In this document: piece by piece, positions 43,401 through 57,300 of the stretch
Position numbering within the stretch: the stretch's first letter is position 1
How the letters are laid out: every line of letters starts with the position of its first letter
Source: Fasciolopsis buskii
Lineage: Eukaryota > Platyhelminthes > Trematoda > Plagiorchiida > Fasciolidae
Reading direction: 5' to 3'
Length of the DNA: 64,000 nt
Assembly (NCBI GenBank): GCA_008360955.1
Contig: LUCM01003908.1
Location: forward strand, 1-64,000
Translations under genes and position numbers: made by a program
The notes under the pieces: generated by a model
What the model saw: the letters and a program-made list of their open reading frames with translations, nothing else
Told to the model about the DNA's origin: nothing
Databases searched by the model: none

Positions 43401-46400
43401 CTGAACTGGATGTGCTGTGATAGAGTATTCCCTGAACCGATCGCCAACACTGGATTCCGAAACATCACGCGGATATCCCATCCTATCCCAATAATATTAC
43501 GCAAACATTTCTGATCGAAAATATGCAGGCGACGAACTTATTTTTCACGCAAACTAAATGTCTGACAACCACAACAAAACCCAGCGCACTGCGTTGCAGT
43601 AGATATGACTAGCAAACTTCAGCGAATTATCAGGTCGGCACCACAAGTCCTTCAATACACCGTACACCGCTTGATCTTTGATATACGCGTGATCATCTCT
43701 ACTTCCATGTTACAATCATTCGTCATGCAGCTGTCGAGGTAAGTGAAGCGATTGCTGGTTGTCGGTTGTGCGAATTATGGTCGTCTAGTCTTGCAACAAC
43801 ACTTTGCACACTGAAGATGCAAAGCACTTGCCGAGTGGAGCTACAGCTCCTGCGATTCTGTGTGGTGCTCCTTGCGCATGTTCTGTACATTCGGACAAGC
43901 ACACAAGGCTATCAGTATATTCTGGGTTATAGTTCCCCATCGTATCCTAGTTCAACGGCCATATCCTGGGAACCCCGTGATGCATTCTCCTTTGGCGCAC
44001 CGACTGTCACTAGTCATGGTCAAATGAATTAAGTATCTGTCACCACAAAAAGGTTGGAGTTCGAGTCTCAGTCCTGCCGGTCATTTCGGTGGTAGACGGC
44101 AATTTGCTGTCGCCCGTCCGTTACCATACATGGCCTATCAGGATCTTTTTTAGTTCTGTCACTCGAAGTTCCAAAGTTACGATTTCCGGTCCCATCCCAT
44201 CCAGTGTTCTGGACCCTCTCAGTCAACTTCCGTGTACCTTTCACTACCCTTACTTATAAAGCATGTCATACAAAATCGAATGACAATGTAAGACACCGTT
44301 GTCGGACATCGCCCCTCGTTTCAAAGAAATTTGATAGTTTGTCATGTACACTTACAGGGCTAGCAGTATAGAAGCACAACACTGGAAGCAGATCCACGAT
44401 TTTTGTTCGCATACCTTTCCAGTGACGAACACTGAATGACGTTATTCGGTCCGATTAGTGGAAAGCGCCTTTCTTGTCAATGATAATCGTGACTGTTGGG
44501 CGGCGGAGTGTGGCGCATTCCAGGTGCCTGGCGAAGACTGACGGTCTGGTCGAAGTAACCTCCCTCAGGGGGAAATCCGTTCATGGTCGTTGCTCTTGTG
44601 ATCCCGTGTCAGGGGGGGCACAGCATTGTCAAATCTAAAACCTTGGTAACTGACGCATAAAAACTGGTCTCACGATGCTTACTGCAATCATTGTGTAGTC
44701 CTTCTTGAAGATATGACAGTTAACGACTCGCCCCATGACAACGTTCCTCCTCCCAGATATCACGAATCAAGGTGGTATGCGACTCTATCAGGGCCTCTCT
44801 ACTCAGTTCGAAAAGAACTGGGGAAGTTCATCGGGGCAGGCTGATTTTACCCGCTTCATTAGCTAAATATTTCACAGTATTAGCACGAGGCCCGTTGCAT
44901 TGCCCCTTGAAGTATTCGGCCCAACGGTCGAGCCCTGAATTGGCGATGTATTGCAATCGGATGTGTTTTCATTGGCCGAAGTTCACCACCCGACTCAGAA
45001 AAGATGAATATCTTCGTCTTCAACTGCTCTGTTAAATCCTGACGGATGAATCTCTCCGGATGCTGTATCAAAGAGGTGCGTCAATCACTGAGGCATATGC
45101 TTAACACCAGTCTGAGAAATGTCCGTGGTGAAGAGAAATGGCAACACTGTGACTATCGGCATAAGTCACAATCTTTACGAAGGGATTTTTCATCGCGCGT
45201 AAAAGGATTTACAGCATGATGGGTAAATCCTGTAATCAAATGACTGTGCAAAGGGGATTTGGTGGGGAACACTCACATAAGAACCAGTTTGTTGACTCTG
45301 CTTTAAAAAACGGAGACTGTTAATGAATGGGGAGGGTGTTCCACAGTTTCGCAGTTCCGGGGAAAAGATGACTGAAAGAAGCAGGCGTGGCAGTTTTGGA
45401 TAGAGGCTTGGTAAGGGTGACTATAGGTCTGTTAACGCGATAGGCGGACATTGAAAACAATTTGGTTGCGAGAACCTCACGAGGAGATGTGTTCCAGGTT
45501 GGCATTACAGTTGGGATCAATGTCGGTGCTTCCATGGCGGAGAGTACGATGAGACAATCAGTGGAGAGTGGCATCACCCGCAAATGAGTGAACTGGATCG
45601 GACATGCTTGATAGATCATTAATAAATATAAGAGTGGGTGCGAATACGGAACCTTTATTAACACTGGTATTCACGTGGGACGGCTGGAGTAGAACCCCAT
45701 CGACTCGGACGGAGAGGGTTCATTTACCAAAAATACCTGGTGCCCGCGATAGGAGAACTGGAGAGAATCCGAACTTTAGCAGTTCCGCCAGTAAACTTTC
45801 GTGCTAAACTCGATCAAGACCTTGGAGATATCGAGCGAAACTAAGTATGTTACTCCACGGCTATCAAGCGCAGCCGACCAGGTATAAGAGACAACAGCCA
45901 GTAGAACACCAGTGAAACGACGTCGGAACCCATGTTGGCCGTCGCTCATTAGTCCCTCGTGTTCGAGAAGCGAACGCAGTCGGTGGAGGGTAATAGTTTC
46001 GATCTCCTCAGAAAAAACAAAGGTCATAGAAATCGGGCGGTAGTTGTTTGGGCCAGATGGGTTGCCGCCTTTGGGAATAGGGAAGGCAGAAAAGACGGTG
46101 TAAAGGAGGGACTAGCTCATGGTATACATTCTAAGGGCGATGCATGGAATACCGTCTGACCGGGTGGTTTGCGGACTTTCAGAGAGTGGAACGCTTGTTG
46201 GATCTTTCTGGTTGTAATAAGAGGTTTAAAATGGTGACTGGTGGGAATATAAGTATAGGTGTTGATTGGCTGGGTAAAGTGGAATTTGATACAGGAACCT
46301 CAGCTTTCTTGTGTGGCTCACAAACAGTCATCTGATGCAATACAAATGGGAAGAAAATTGGAAGGGCAGAAATTTCGGTATGCGGCTCAGGTAAAGGACC

Positions 46401-49400
46401 AAAACGTCCGGCTGCCTGTGGTGATTGAGACCAAACTCTCCGCTACACAACAAACGAAGCGTTCTGTGACTCTTTATATCGCTAACTGGTATTTGTTCTT
46501 AGCTTTTACGAGGTGGTGGTCGAGCGGCACTTTAAACGGACAGCACGGTTACGTGCGTGGTTGAACCACTGGGGGGACTCTGGTTTACCGGGCTTGAAAA
46601 TGCGTAATACAAATATTCATCTCTTGAAGAGTTAGAGACAGATGTGGGGACATCGAGAGTGAAATGAAGATTGAAAGGCCAGAAAGTTGCGGAAATCGCC
46701 CCAGTTGGCTGAACTGTAGCACCTATATGTGTCTTGAGGAGGGTGGAGAGTTGTGTCAGTTAAGGTTGATGGCCCGATCATGCACGAGGAGGAAGAATGG
46801 TAATATTTGAATAGAGGGAAGGAACATCAAAGATCGGAACGTATAAGCACAGTCGCCGGATCAATCGGATGTACGTTTGGGGATGTCAGTTAGTTGAAAG
46901 ATATGGTTGACCACTGTGAACTGTTCGGCTCCGCGCCCAATGTCCCTGGTATCGAAAAAGTGTACTAGTCATTGTCGTTTGTGTACACTGTGATCTCTTA
47001 AGATATTAACTTGGCAGTTAAGGTCTGTAACAAGGAAGTATCGAAAATGGAGTTTTTAGTGTTTCGGGTTGGGGAACGATAAAAAAACACGAAAGTAATG
47101 AGCGAAAAAAAACCAGAGCTTGAACCACATGAGTTGAAAATCGCGACTGGAGCAGTCGAGATTCAGTAGTCGGCATGTGGCAATTGGACGATGGGTAGAA
47201 GCACGGACACTTGCTTTGGGACTAAGGAGGAGTGAGAACTCTAGTTAGGAGATTGGTAATGGAGGGCGTCTGATGAAAGGCTGGAGTCTATCAAAAATAG
47301 CAAGTTAGGAGGAAGACTGAGGAAACTTGTGAGCAGAAGCAATGTTGAGATTCGGTCCGCGAATGTTTGTGTGGGTGATAAGTTCTTGGTGGCTTTACAG
47401 TTGCATGGATTGAGCTCATGTGTTTGTGTAGTGTCATGATTAATTTGAGGAAGACCCGAAAATCATGACTCTGAGATTTAAAGTGGCGAACCACATAACA
47501 CGTCAGTGGATCATGCGCTGTTGTGAGCCGGGGGACAGCAGAACCGGTGTCATTGGCGCGATCAGCAAATCCGACGGCTCGCTGATTCATCGTCAAAAGC
47601 ACCGTCTAGAACGTTACACAAAGCACTTTAGGATGCAGTTCAGGTGGCCAATTGACACAGTGAACAGTCTATTTTCCCCTGTAATTGAAATAATGCAAGT
47701 GGGAACCTGTCTTCTATCAGAATTGAAGGTTTTCTTAAAAGACAAGTCTGCGGCGACTAGATGGGTTGTCGCCATCGTTTTTCAGACCTATTGGTAAAGT
47801 TTTGAGTTGACTAAACTCCCGAGTAGATCCGGGGAATTGAGCAACTGCCAATAGCCGGAGTGACTGTGGGGATTTATAAGGAAATTGATAGATTCTGCTG
47901 TGACAACCATTATGGAATTAATTTGGTAAGTAACGTCCTCGAGCTACCTACGCGTGTAACCCGCCGCCGAGTATCTTGTTCTTGCGAACGATGTACATGT
48001 GAGGATCAGCCCGATTTCCAGCTCTCTGTTCTTGAAACACCTATAAGACAAATGTTAGGATATCGACACACTGCCCCTGTGTCCACGATCTTTGTCTATG
48101 TTTGACTCAGTTGATCGCTGCCTCGGGAGAATTTCTAGTTCCCAGTCGTTGTATGCGAACAGGCGAAGCCGAGTTCTTGCTTGTGTCGGTCTTTCACCTA
48201 ATATCGCTACGAGAAATGCTGTTCGTCAAGGTTGTCTTCTCTCTCTTTCTGTCGAACTTTGTAATCGAAATGATTATTTTTTTATCTTTTACCCCCTTAT
48301 TAATGAAATAACAATGTGCATCATTTTTCAGGAAGGGGGCTGCAGCCAACAGAGGGCTGCCAAATGGGGGATTTGACCGGCACTGGGAGGAAGCGAGCCC
48401 GCGACCTTCACGTCCAAATGCCACGACCTTATCCGCATGGCCACCGCTGGCCGGATTATGGAAATCTCTATCCCCACGTGGGGATCATGGCGTTGCTATT
48501 TGCCCCTACAGTAAATACTCTGGCTTGGGATGCGCAGACAATATTGTGCTACTGAATGAGGACCCGGATAAGTTGCAAGTACTTTTGTGCCGTCTGAACG
48601 ACAGTGTGGTTTTGTGCGGCAATCTTTTGGCATCTCCGAAGTGTAAAGTGCTGTTCTACCCTTGGGTTGGTTAAAAACCAAACCTTTTTCTTTGAGGGTA
48701 GCAGTTGGGCGAAGTAGATAAGTTCTCTTGTTTTGTAAGTTGCATCTCGCCAGGCTACGGTACATGGGGTGAGTAGTCTTCGCTTATACAGAAGGCTAGG
48801 TTAGCGTTTCCCAATTCCAGGTATCTGTTGTGTTGACCTAACATCCGGTTATAGATCACAGGTCGGTTCTGCCATACCGCTTAGAAACAGAAGGTTTGCG
48901 GAGACTTAGTGTTCGAACACTGTTGTCCTCGTAGTATCGATGGAATATGGTGAGGAAATTTCAGTGATTTTGAGATTAGGTAAAGATTATTGAGTCATCC
49001 CTCGATCGTTAAAAGAAGTACTGAATTTGAATGGGGTATGCTTGGTGCCTGCCGGCCTCACTGTATGCCAACGTCTCAGGCAGCTAATGGTTAGAGAATA
49101 ATCGAAGTCGTCAGTCGATAATTTACCGAAAAGTTATGAAAACCTTAACCCGTGGACTGGCTCGTATAGGGCCACCTAGATTATCTGGTCAGAATCCGCG
49201 AGATTTCAAGCGAGGATTGGAGACAATGGGTGATATGGCTCAATTCTGCAGTCAAGTGGCTTTCTTGCATTCGAACGGTCTCCGCTTCTCTGTATTTCTC
49301 TATTCTTATGGTACTTTTTCACAAGTATTGGCTGTTTCTACGTAGTAATCAAAACCGGCTGAAATGCTAGATCTAAATCACTATCCTGACGTGGCATATT

Positions 49401-52400
49401 TGCGCCTCCGAATTTCAAGGTGCACAGATCATCTGACGGTTATATGTTTTGCTCGCCAGCTCTGGCTTAGGCGAGGCATAGTTTACCCGAATCCGGATGC
49501 ACTGCTTGATCGGAACCCAGTCGACAGCGCGTAAGACCTTGGAGTTTCATGCAAAACAAGCAGCAGTCGCTTCGAAAGACGCAGTTTGTGCGTCGTGTCA
49601 ACAGACGCACCTACACATTGCAACTTTGTTACAGCCAAGGACACTGCCAAGAACACCGATCTCTTGCGCATACCAAAGCAAGATGATATCATGGTCTTAG
49701 TGGGAGACGTGAATACTAGAGTATGTCAGCTCTCTTCGAACAAGACCCATTTAGGAGGATATTTTGGTTTCAGTTCATTGTCATCTTGAAATCGAGGAAC
49801 CATTATTGGCTTTGCGTTCAAACCAACATTTGTTTTCCGGTGGCACTAATTTCAAGCGATACTTAGGTACCCCATATGACGTACGCCCTCTTCGAGCAGC
49901 GATGTACCCATATTGTCCACATCGCAATCATCTACCAATGACCTGGATGTTTGCAGGGTTGTCAATTGTCGCACTTTTTCTTTAACCTCGGATCTTGCGA
50001 CATCTAGGTCTCCAACAGTTGTAGGGCTTATTGCTTCTAGTCCCTTGTTTTATTTTCTATGGAGCATCATTCGTCCTCCCCTCACGTCTCTCTTAATTCG
50101 ACTAGTCTGAGTTTCCACTGACTTTGTTTCTACCCTTCGATGTTTCTTTTAGCTCTTCATTGTGTGTTGTGCCCAAAATTGGCTTTCTGTTTAGCGCCAA
50201 ACGTTTATTCATTCCAGTTTATCTGTATTATAAAACCCAAATCCGCTCCGCATTTGATTACGGTGGTCACGTGTAGGATGAAGTTTCGCCCGCTTGCTTT
50301 TCTCTTGACGGGTTTTAACAAAAGATCATCCTCCTTTTCGACGACTTTTCCTTAGCGCCTATTCACTATTTCATCGTCGGATAGCTGTTTCGCTGTTTTT
50401 TGTTCCTCAGAGCCTGCCCCAGTAGTTCCTCTTTTTGCTAACGTTTTTCGTCCTACTGGCACGCAAGCAGCCAGTCATCCTTTCCAACTTTTTGTTACTA
50501 GGTTTCGTACTTTCAGTTTTTTCGCTCCTCGTGGACTTCAAAACTGGAACTCTTGCACATTCTGCTTCCCCATCCACTCAAAATCTTCTCTCAAAAGCAG
50601 GATCAACATAATGGCTCTTACGTCAGCGTTCCTCCACATCCTATTATTGACGTGTTTTCTTGATCGTGAGGTTTATTGTTTATGCTGTATTTTACTTTAT
50701 GCAACAAAAAGACGGTGCAAAGGGCAAGGTAATTCCTGAAGACTAAAAGCAACCAGTGCCTGCATTCACTGTTTTTGGTAACCATTTGGAAATAATCAAC
50801 GACTTTAAATACCTCAAGAGCTTGATGAGAGCTTACAGTGTTGTAGAATAGGTTGTAGTGCATGTTCCTTCCACTACATTCATGCATGGCGCATGTAATA
50901 AATTCTCTGTCTTGTTTCTTGTTTCCTCTCTCTCAGCCAGTCACTTTACACTATGATTAATATGCTACAAGTAATTTTATCCTTCTACCATGGATTGTGT
51001 AAGCTATCACAGCAAAGTCAAGACAAAACGAAATTAGGAAAATATGTATTTCATTTGGGAACGAAACAATGCCACCTATTTGTCTTTTTAAGACATCCTT
51101 GAAGCATGACATGTCTCATAACCACCAGAGTTCACTAAACTTGAGCGAGGGGGATTGAACCCTCAACCCTGGCCCTAAAACGTGGAGTGGGATAGGATCA
51201 CAGTAGATCTCATTAGGTTAGATGTGGTAGCGAGTCGGGCGACAACGAGTTGCCGTCTACTATCGAACGTCTGAATCTCTCGGCGGCAGACGCTAAATCC
51301 ACTCAGTCTCCTCGAATGCGGCACACTAAGCGTTAGATGACGCACGTGAAATTGGAAATTCTTGTACCGGCGCCTGAATAATGCTGTCTAGAACACATGT
51401 AAGTGAATAACGTCACATTTACTGATGTTGTGATGCACTATGTTGATGTTAGGACCTTCGAACTCTAATTAGGATAATCGCAGAATGGATCACAATTATT
51501 GCCTACCGTGTGCGCTTGTCTCACTAAAAAAAAGTGCTACAACTACTGTCCACAGGTTCCCTTTCGACTCATCTTTTCGTGAAAGACATTCTCATTGTTA
51601 ACTATATTTTTTGCTGCCTTGCAATATCTAGTTCAGTCGGCGACATGTATACATACATGATTTACCTCTATCCATTGGCCCCATTTCCTGCGGAAGTCCA
51701 AGGACTATCAACAGACCAGTAGTTCATGTAACTTCAAAACAGCAGCAGAAGTGCTCCTTGATCGACCTACCTGTTCTGAATCTGATTGTAAATTCTGCTA
51801 ATTTTCTATTATCTATATATATATATATATATACCAGACTTGTTTATAAATTAAGTACCAATAAAACCACATTAAAGAACGGAAGTAATGAGCGTGACAG
51901 TGAAAAGGAAGAGAAACACTGTGTATAGTTCACCACATGTGATTGTCGGTTATCCTTAGGGATCCACGATTCCTTTGTGGGCTTGGTACCAACCGGTTGA
52001 TCACATCGAAATGGTGGGTCGATTTAGGTAGCCCTACCTCGAGCGTGGAACCAAATGGTCTAACGTATGGGACAGCCGGACGATTTGGAGGTCTTGTAAC
52101 CCTCTTGGAGTGGTGGCTGTTGACTCATTCCCTACACCCCTCGGATAAGGCCAGACATCCTGGATGCCCAGTGCATCTCTTCGCCCCAGATGCCGGTTAG
52201 TATACAGCCGCTTGCTTCGTACACCGTCCGTGGTTTATTTGGAACCGAAGTTTAGTCATCTCTCTTAGACTGATTACCGGAGATTAGTCTGTCTGGTAGA
52301 AAGCGCTGGGCATTCGCGTTTGTCCTCCCACTTTGGTGACAATACTTGCGCCTCAAGAATGCAGCGCTTGCAACTTCCTCCGCAGAGGTTATTTGTGGCC

Positions 52401-54295
52401 CACGATCACAGCGTGTGTTAGCTGGTGGGCAGCATCTTTTTTGTGACATCCAGGAGTCTATGGCCCTCGAGAAAACATTTTTCTCTTGTCCCATGTCACT
52501 GTTAGCACCAAAATCACGTTGTGACTACTCACTGCCAGACATGGACGATCATAATGATGTTTGGAAATACCGATTCTCGTTCTGCCGATAGGTCTTTCCC
52601 CTGGTATTTCCATCGTATACCGCTTGAATCCTTTAGATAAGGAAGCCGTCCCTTCTTGAGTGGTAAACTTCGATTCCCAGCTTTTCTTCAAGCATAACTT
52701 GTTGTGGTCTTGCATGGCTCGGTACCAAATTAATTTTCGATTTCATAGTTTTCTGTTCTCTGTCAGTAGAACCGGGGTTTTTTTGAAGATGCGAAATATT
52801 GCCTTATCTGCACTCTCGCAATTAGCATGCATGTTATTTGATTGATGAGTCATGTTGGAACCATAATAAACACGCTTACTGTCACACGTAGCCACATATG
52901 TTGTCCTTATCTACTGCGAAGAGCTGACCAGACGATCGGCAAACTACTTACTGAACAAAAGAATCATAAAGAACCAGTGCATGGCCGCTTACATTAGTAA
53001 AATGTATCGTGCGGTTCGTGATTGACCTATCTTCTTGTTTTTCTTCCACTCTCGAGGTTTTTTGGACGTACTGTTGTCAAACAAGATAATCATCAGCTGA
53101 GTTCGCAAAATCGTCTGCTATCATCAGCCCTTCCGGCAGATAGCTTGAATATGGCTGAGCAATTTGTCCAATATCTCAAATTAGAAACCTCAGAGAATTT
53201 CCTTGGGGAATGCCTGCCTCTGTTACTGGGGTATAAACAAAGATATTAGTTAGTATCCTATCAACGTTTTTTCATGTTCTTCCTAATTTGTTCACCTTTC
53301 GAACTACACCACAAACTAGTCTAAGTCGCGTAACTTGTTTTTGTGGGTATTTTGGACTACAGTGTATTCAACTTTTTCAAGAGAGCTTTCGCTGATAATG
53401 CTATAGTTTACGCGAGATCACGTACATCTTGACACATCACTGGAAACGACGCCATCGTCTCATTCGCGCACCGATTTAAATGACGGAAAAGTACCCTATC
53501 AATCTATCCATCGACATCTCACTCCACTCCAGAACGTTTTTTCGGAAACAAAGGAAAACTAAGTAGTAAAGCGCCTTAAGGTTGTTTGCAGTGTTCAATT
53601 CACGCAGATAAGTCGTCCATCTCTTCGAAGTCAAGCACTCATTCAATAATAGCGTGTTGTATGCGAAATCCAATTGCGGGTAAGGTCGCGATATCGGGTG
53701 GTTTTGATGTTTTAAATACCATTGAAAACCAGCCTGATTACCCGAGGAGTGTTTCCCTACGGTTCGAGCGTAAGGGATTGGTACAGCTGGTTAGTCCTAA
53801 CAAGAATTAAAGTGATCTACTAGTTTTCAGAAGCGAATTAGTTATTGATGTTCATTTATTTGAAAAACTTCGATTCTTATACTGCTACTCGGTCACTGGA
53901 ACATAGATTTAGCTTTGTTGATTGTTTTATCTCTAAAATATTTAAACTAGGTCCCCAGATTGATTCCTAGAGCTTAAGGTTTGCATTCGTTCGTCGGTTC
54001 CGCCTCACGTATGAGCATAGAATATCTTTTTTTGTTTAAAACAGATCGGACTTGGATTGTTTGGACACAAACAGTGGATTCGGCAGTTTTACCAGTCGAT
54101 ATGCGGAAAGTTTCAACGTGACAATCGAGTTCATGGTCTCTCCGAAGGAGCGACCCCGACAAGGGAACACTGCAGCATATCCGTGGGAAACGATGCCTGC
54201 ACCCAGTGCACTTCGCCCGGATTTGTGCGTCTCTTCGGATCAGGAGTTGCACGCATTGTTAGCTGATTTCGGTATGTCCATGGGTGTTGGCATAC

Positions 54296-54394
<99 letters not shown>

Positions 54395-57300
54395 GGTCAG
54401 AAAGTGCACATTGAGTTATTACGTTTATTGTGGTTTTCAGACTGCTAGCTCACATTTTATCAAGCTTCGTCGGCCTCTAAATCTCGGTTTCTTCAATATG
54501 CGCACTTTGATGCAGGCTCGCCAACAGGCGTGTTCAGCTCTGACAGTGGACTCACTTTCGATTGATGTCTGGTGCGTGAGTGAAACACGAATTCAGGATT
54601 CGAGTAGAGTAGAGTAGAGTAGAGTAGAGTAGAGTAGAGTAGAGTAGAGTAGAGTAGAGTAGAGTAATTCAACTAACTGCGCCAAATGTCTCGTCAAGAT
54701 ATTCCGTGCACACTTCAGAAGACGAAGCTGCTCAAGCTGTGGGTGAACGCGGTGTAGGAACAGTTTTAAGTGAGAATGATGAAGCAGCCCTTTTAGACTG
54801 GATTCCACGTGACTGTCACTTGTGTGTCGTGAGACTCCAGGGATCAGTTAGCGTCCGGAAAGATAGTTTTGTTAAACGCAGTTTATTTGCCATCTCGGCA
54901 TACGCTCCAACAGACTGTAGCGTTGACATGCGAAAAGACGAAATTTATGACGAACGCATCACTCTTGTTCGGAAGAGCAAATACCCTGACATAGTAGTGA
55001 TGACAGGTGTTTCAAGTGCACAAGTTGGAAGACGGAGTGTATCGGAGGCCATTTTAGGTGGGTGATGCGCCTTGCCTGCGAAGCGAACAGATAATGGAGA
55101 AAGATTCCTCCATTTTTGGGCAGACAATAGCCCATTCCTATCTAGTACGAATTTCCAGCACAGTTCGCGTCGCACAACGAGGTGTCGATTGTTCCCCAAC
55201 GGAATTGGAAGTAGAGTCGAATATTGGACTTCTGGAAATGAGAAAATCAGCTGGTTGCGACGACCTTCCCCCAGTTCTTTTCAAATTGGTTGGAAAAGTG
55301 CTGATGAAATCACTTGCCTCCTTGCCTCGTGATATTTAGAACGAGGAGCGTATTCCGTTATCGTTGGGTGAGTCACTGATTATACCTATCTTCAAGAAAG
55401 GTATGCGGAGTGACTGCAGCAATCATCGTGGGATTAGATTAATTCCGATAGTTACTAAGATGTTAGCTTCGACAATGCTGGGCCGTTTGACACCGATTCG
55501 CGAGAGTAACATCCGCGAACAACAGGCCGGATTCCGGCCAGGTCGAGGTTGCATCGACCAGATATTCACTCTCCGACAGATACTCGAAACGCGCCACACA
55601 CACACACCACTGCCCTACGGATTTAGTCTTTCTTGACTTGAAAGGTGCACTCGATTCCGTGGATCCACCAGCACCATTCACTGCTCTCCAATGGAAGAGC
55701 GTGCCAACGAAGTTCGTGAACCTTTTGCAAGCATTGTACTTGCCTACCTATGGTCGCGTAAAGTATACAGTGAACTATCAAGTTCATTCGAAACGACTAC
55801 TGGTGTTCGACAAGGGTATCCCATCTCTCCATTCTTGTTCAACTTCGTCATGGACGAGGTGATGGAAGATGCTTTACGAGATCTCCGGAATGTTGGAGTC
55901 GAACTGGGAAATGGTGAGAAGGTGCGTGATCCAGATTACGCAGATGACGTTGTGTCTTTTCGAGTCTGCGGACCATGCACAACGGGCACTAAATAGACTC
56001 TCGAGATCGGTCGCTCGGTTTGGCATGTGCTTTGCACCTTCAAAGTGTAAAGTACTGTTACAGGACTGGACGACGGCAGCGCCGAACTTGATACTGGATG
56101 GAGAGGAAATAACGACTGTGGACCACGTCACTCACCTTGGTAGCTGTGTGCCGAACGATGGTAGTTCGGCAGTGGAGGTGGACACGCGTATATCGAAGCC
56201 TCGGGCAGCTCATGCTGGACTGAAGCACTTGTGGCGTCGGCCTGATATTTCACTGAAGTTGAAAGGTCGTGTGTACTGTGCTGCAGTGCGTTCAGTTCAG
56301 TTCTGTTGTACGGTTGCGAGACGTGGGGTATGCGTATGGCAGATGTTCGTCGCTTTGAGATTTTCGACCATCGATGTCTACGTAGTATAGCTATGATTGG
56401 ATGGAGTGACCGGGAGAGTAATGTTGAAATCAGGAATCCAGTACTAGGTACCGGCTGTCATAATACCTTGTTTCATCGTATGAAATTTAGTAGACTACAT
56501 TGGTTGGGTCACGTGTTGCGTATGGCGAACACTCGTCTACTATATAGTGTCGTATTTTGGGTTCCTCCCAAGGAATGGAAGAAGGCATATGGAGGTCAGC
56601 GGATCACAACGTGGAGTGAGTAATTGTACAGTGAACTTAGGTAAAGTATGTTTCTCACGTCTTCGTGGTTTGAGCCCGGAATACTCGTCGACTAGCTGGC
56701 TGGAGACACTGAAGGATATGGCAATTAACCGCTGACAGTGGCGATCGTGTTGTCAGAATGATAGACTTACGTAATCTCGGGGAAAAGGCAGTGGTTAGTG
56801 GCGCTTGGCTCGCTGTTTGACGTTGAACAATGATGATGGTGATGAGTGGTTCGATATCTGCTGGTGTGGGTCAGCGCGTTGTAGAGCTAATCTATGTTCG
56901 TGCAAGCGTGGGCGTAATTGTTTTCCTGTCTCACCGACATGCTCTTTGTCACATTTGAGGTATGGAATGGCATAAACTACCCCTGATTGGTCTTGCTGGT
57001 TGACGCGGTCTTTTCCGTTTAATGGAGTAGATCTCAGGAGGCTGCTCGGTTTGTGGACGAATATGATGTCTAGTGGACGTATTATGCGTTCGACCGCTTC
57101 GGATACCCCTTATGTATGGAAGTACCACGATCCATTCAATTCTCCTGATATTTGCCCTCTGTCTTCTGCCAATACAGGCGTCGATGAAAGACTTTGGATA
57201 TCCATTGACCGCAATTAACGTGAACAACCTAGATTGCTCTTGTTCCCGTAGGTGCTGTGTACTGCAGTGTGTCGGCTCGATGGAACAGGGTACGCACACA

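Noticed and set aside
53022..53249. Possible additional GAK exon before exon 10
   Set aside because: Exons 9 and 10 already join in phase 2, matching the conserved K-x-D-L-D order, and the residues here do not resemble the C2 domain.
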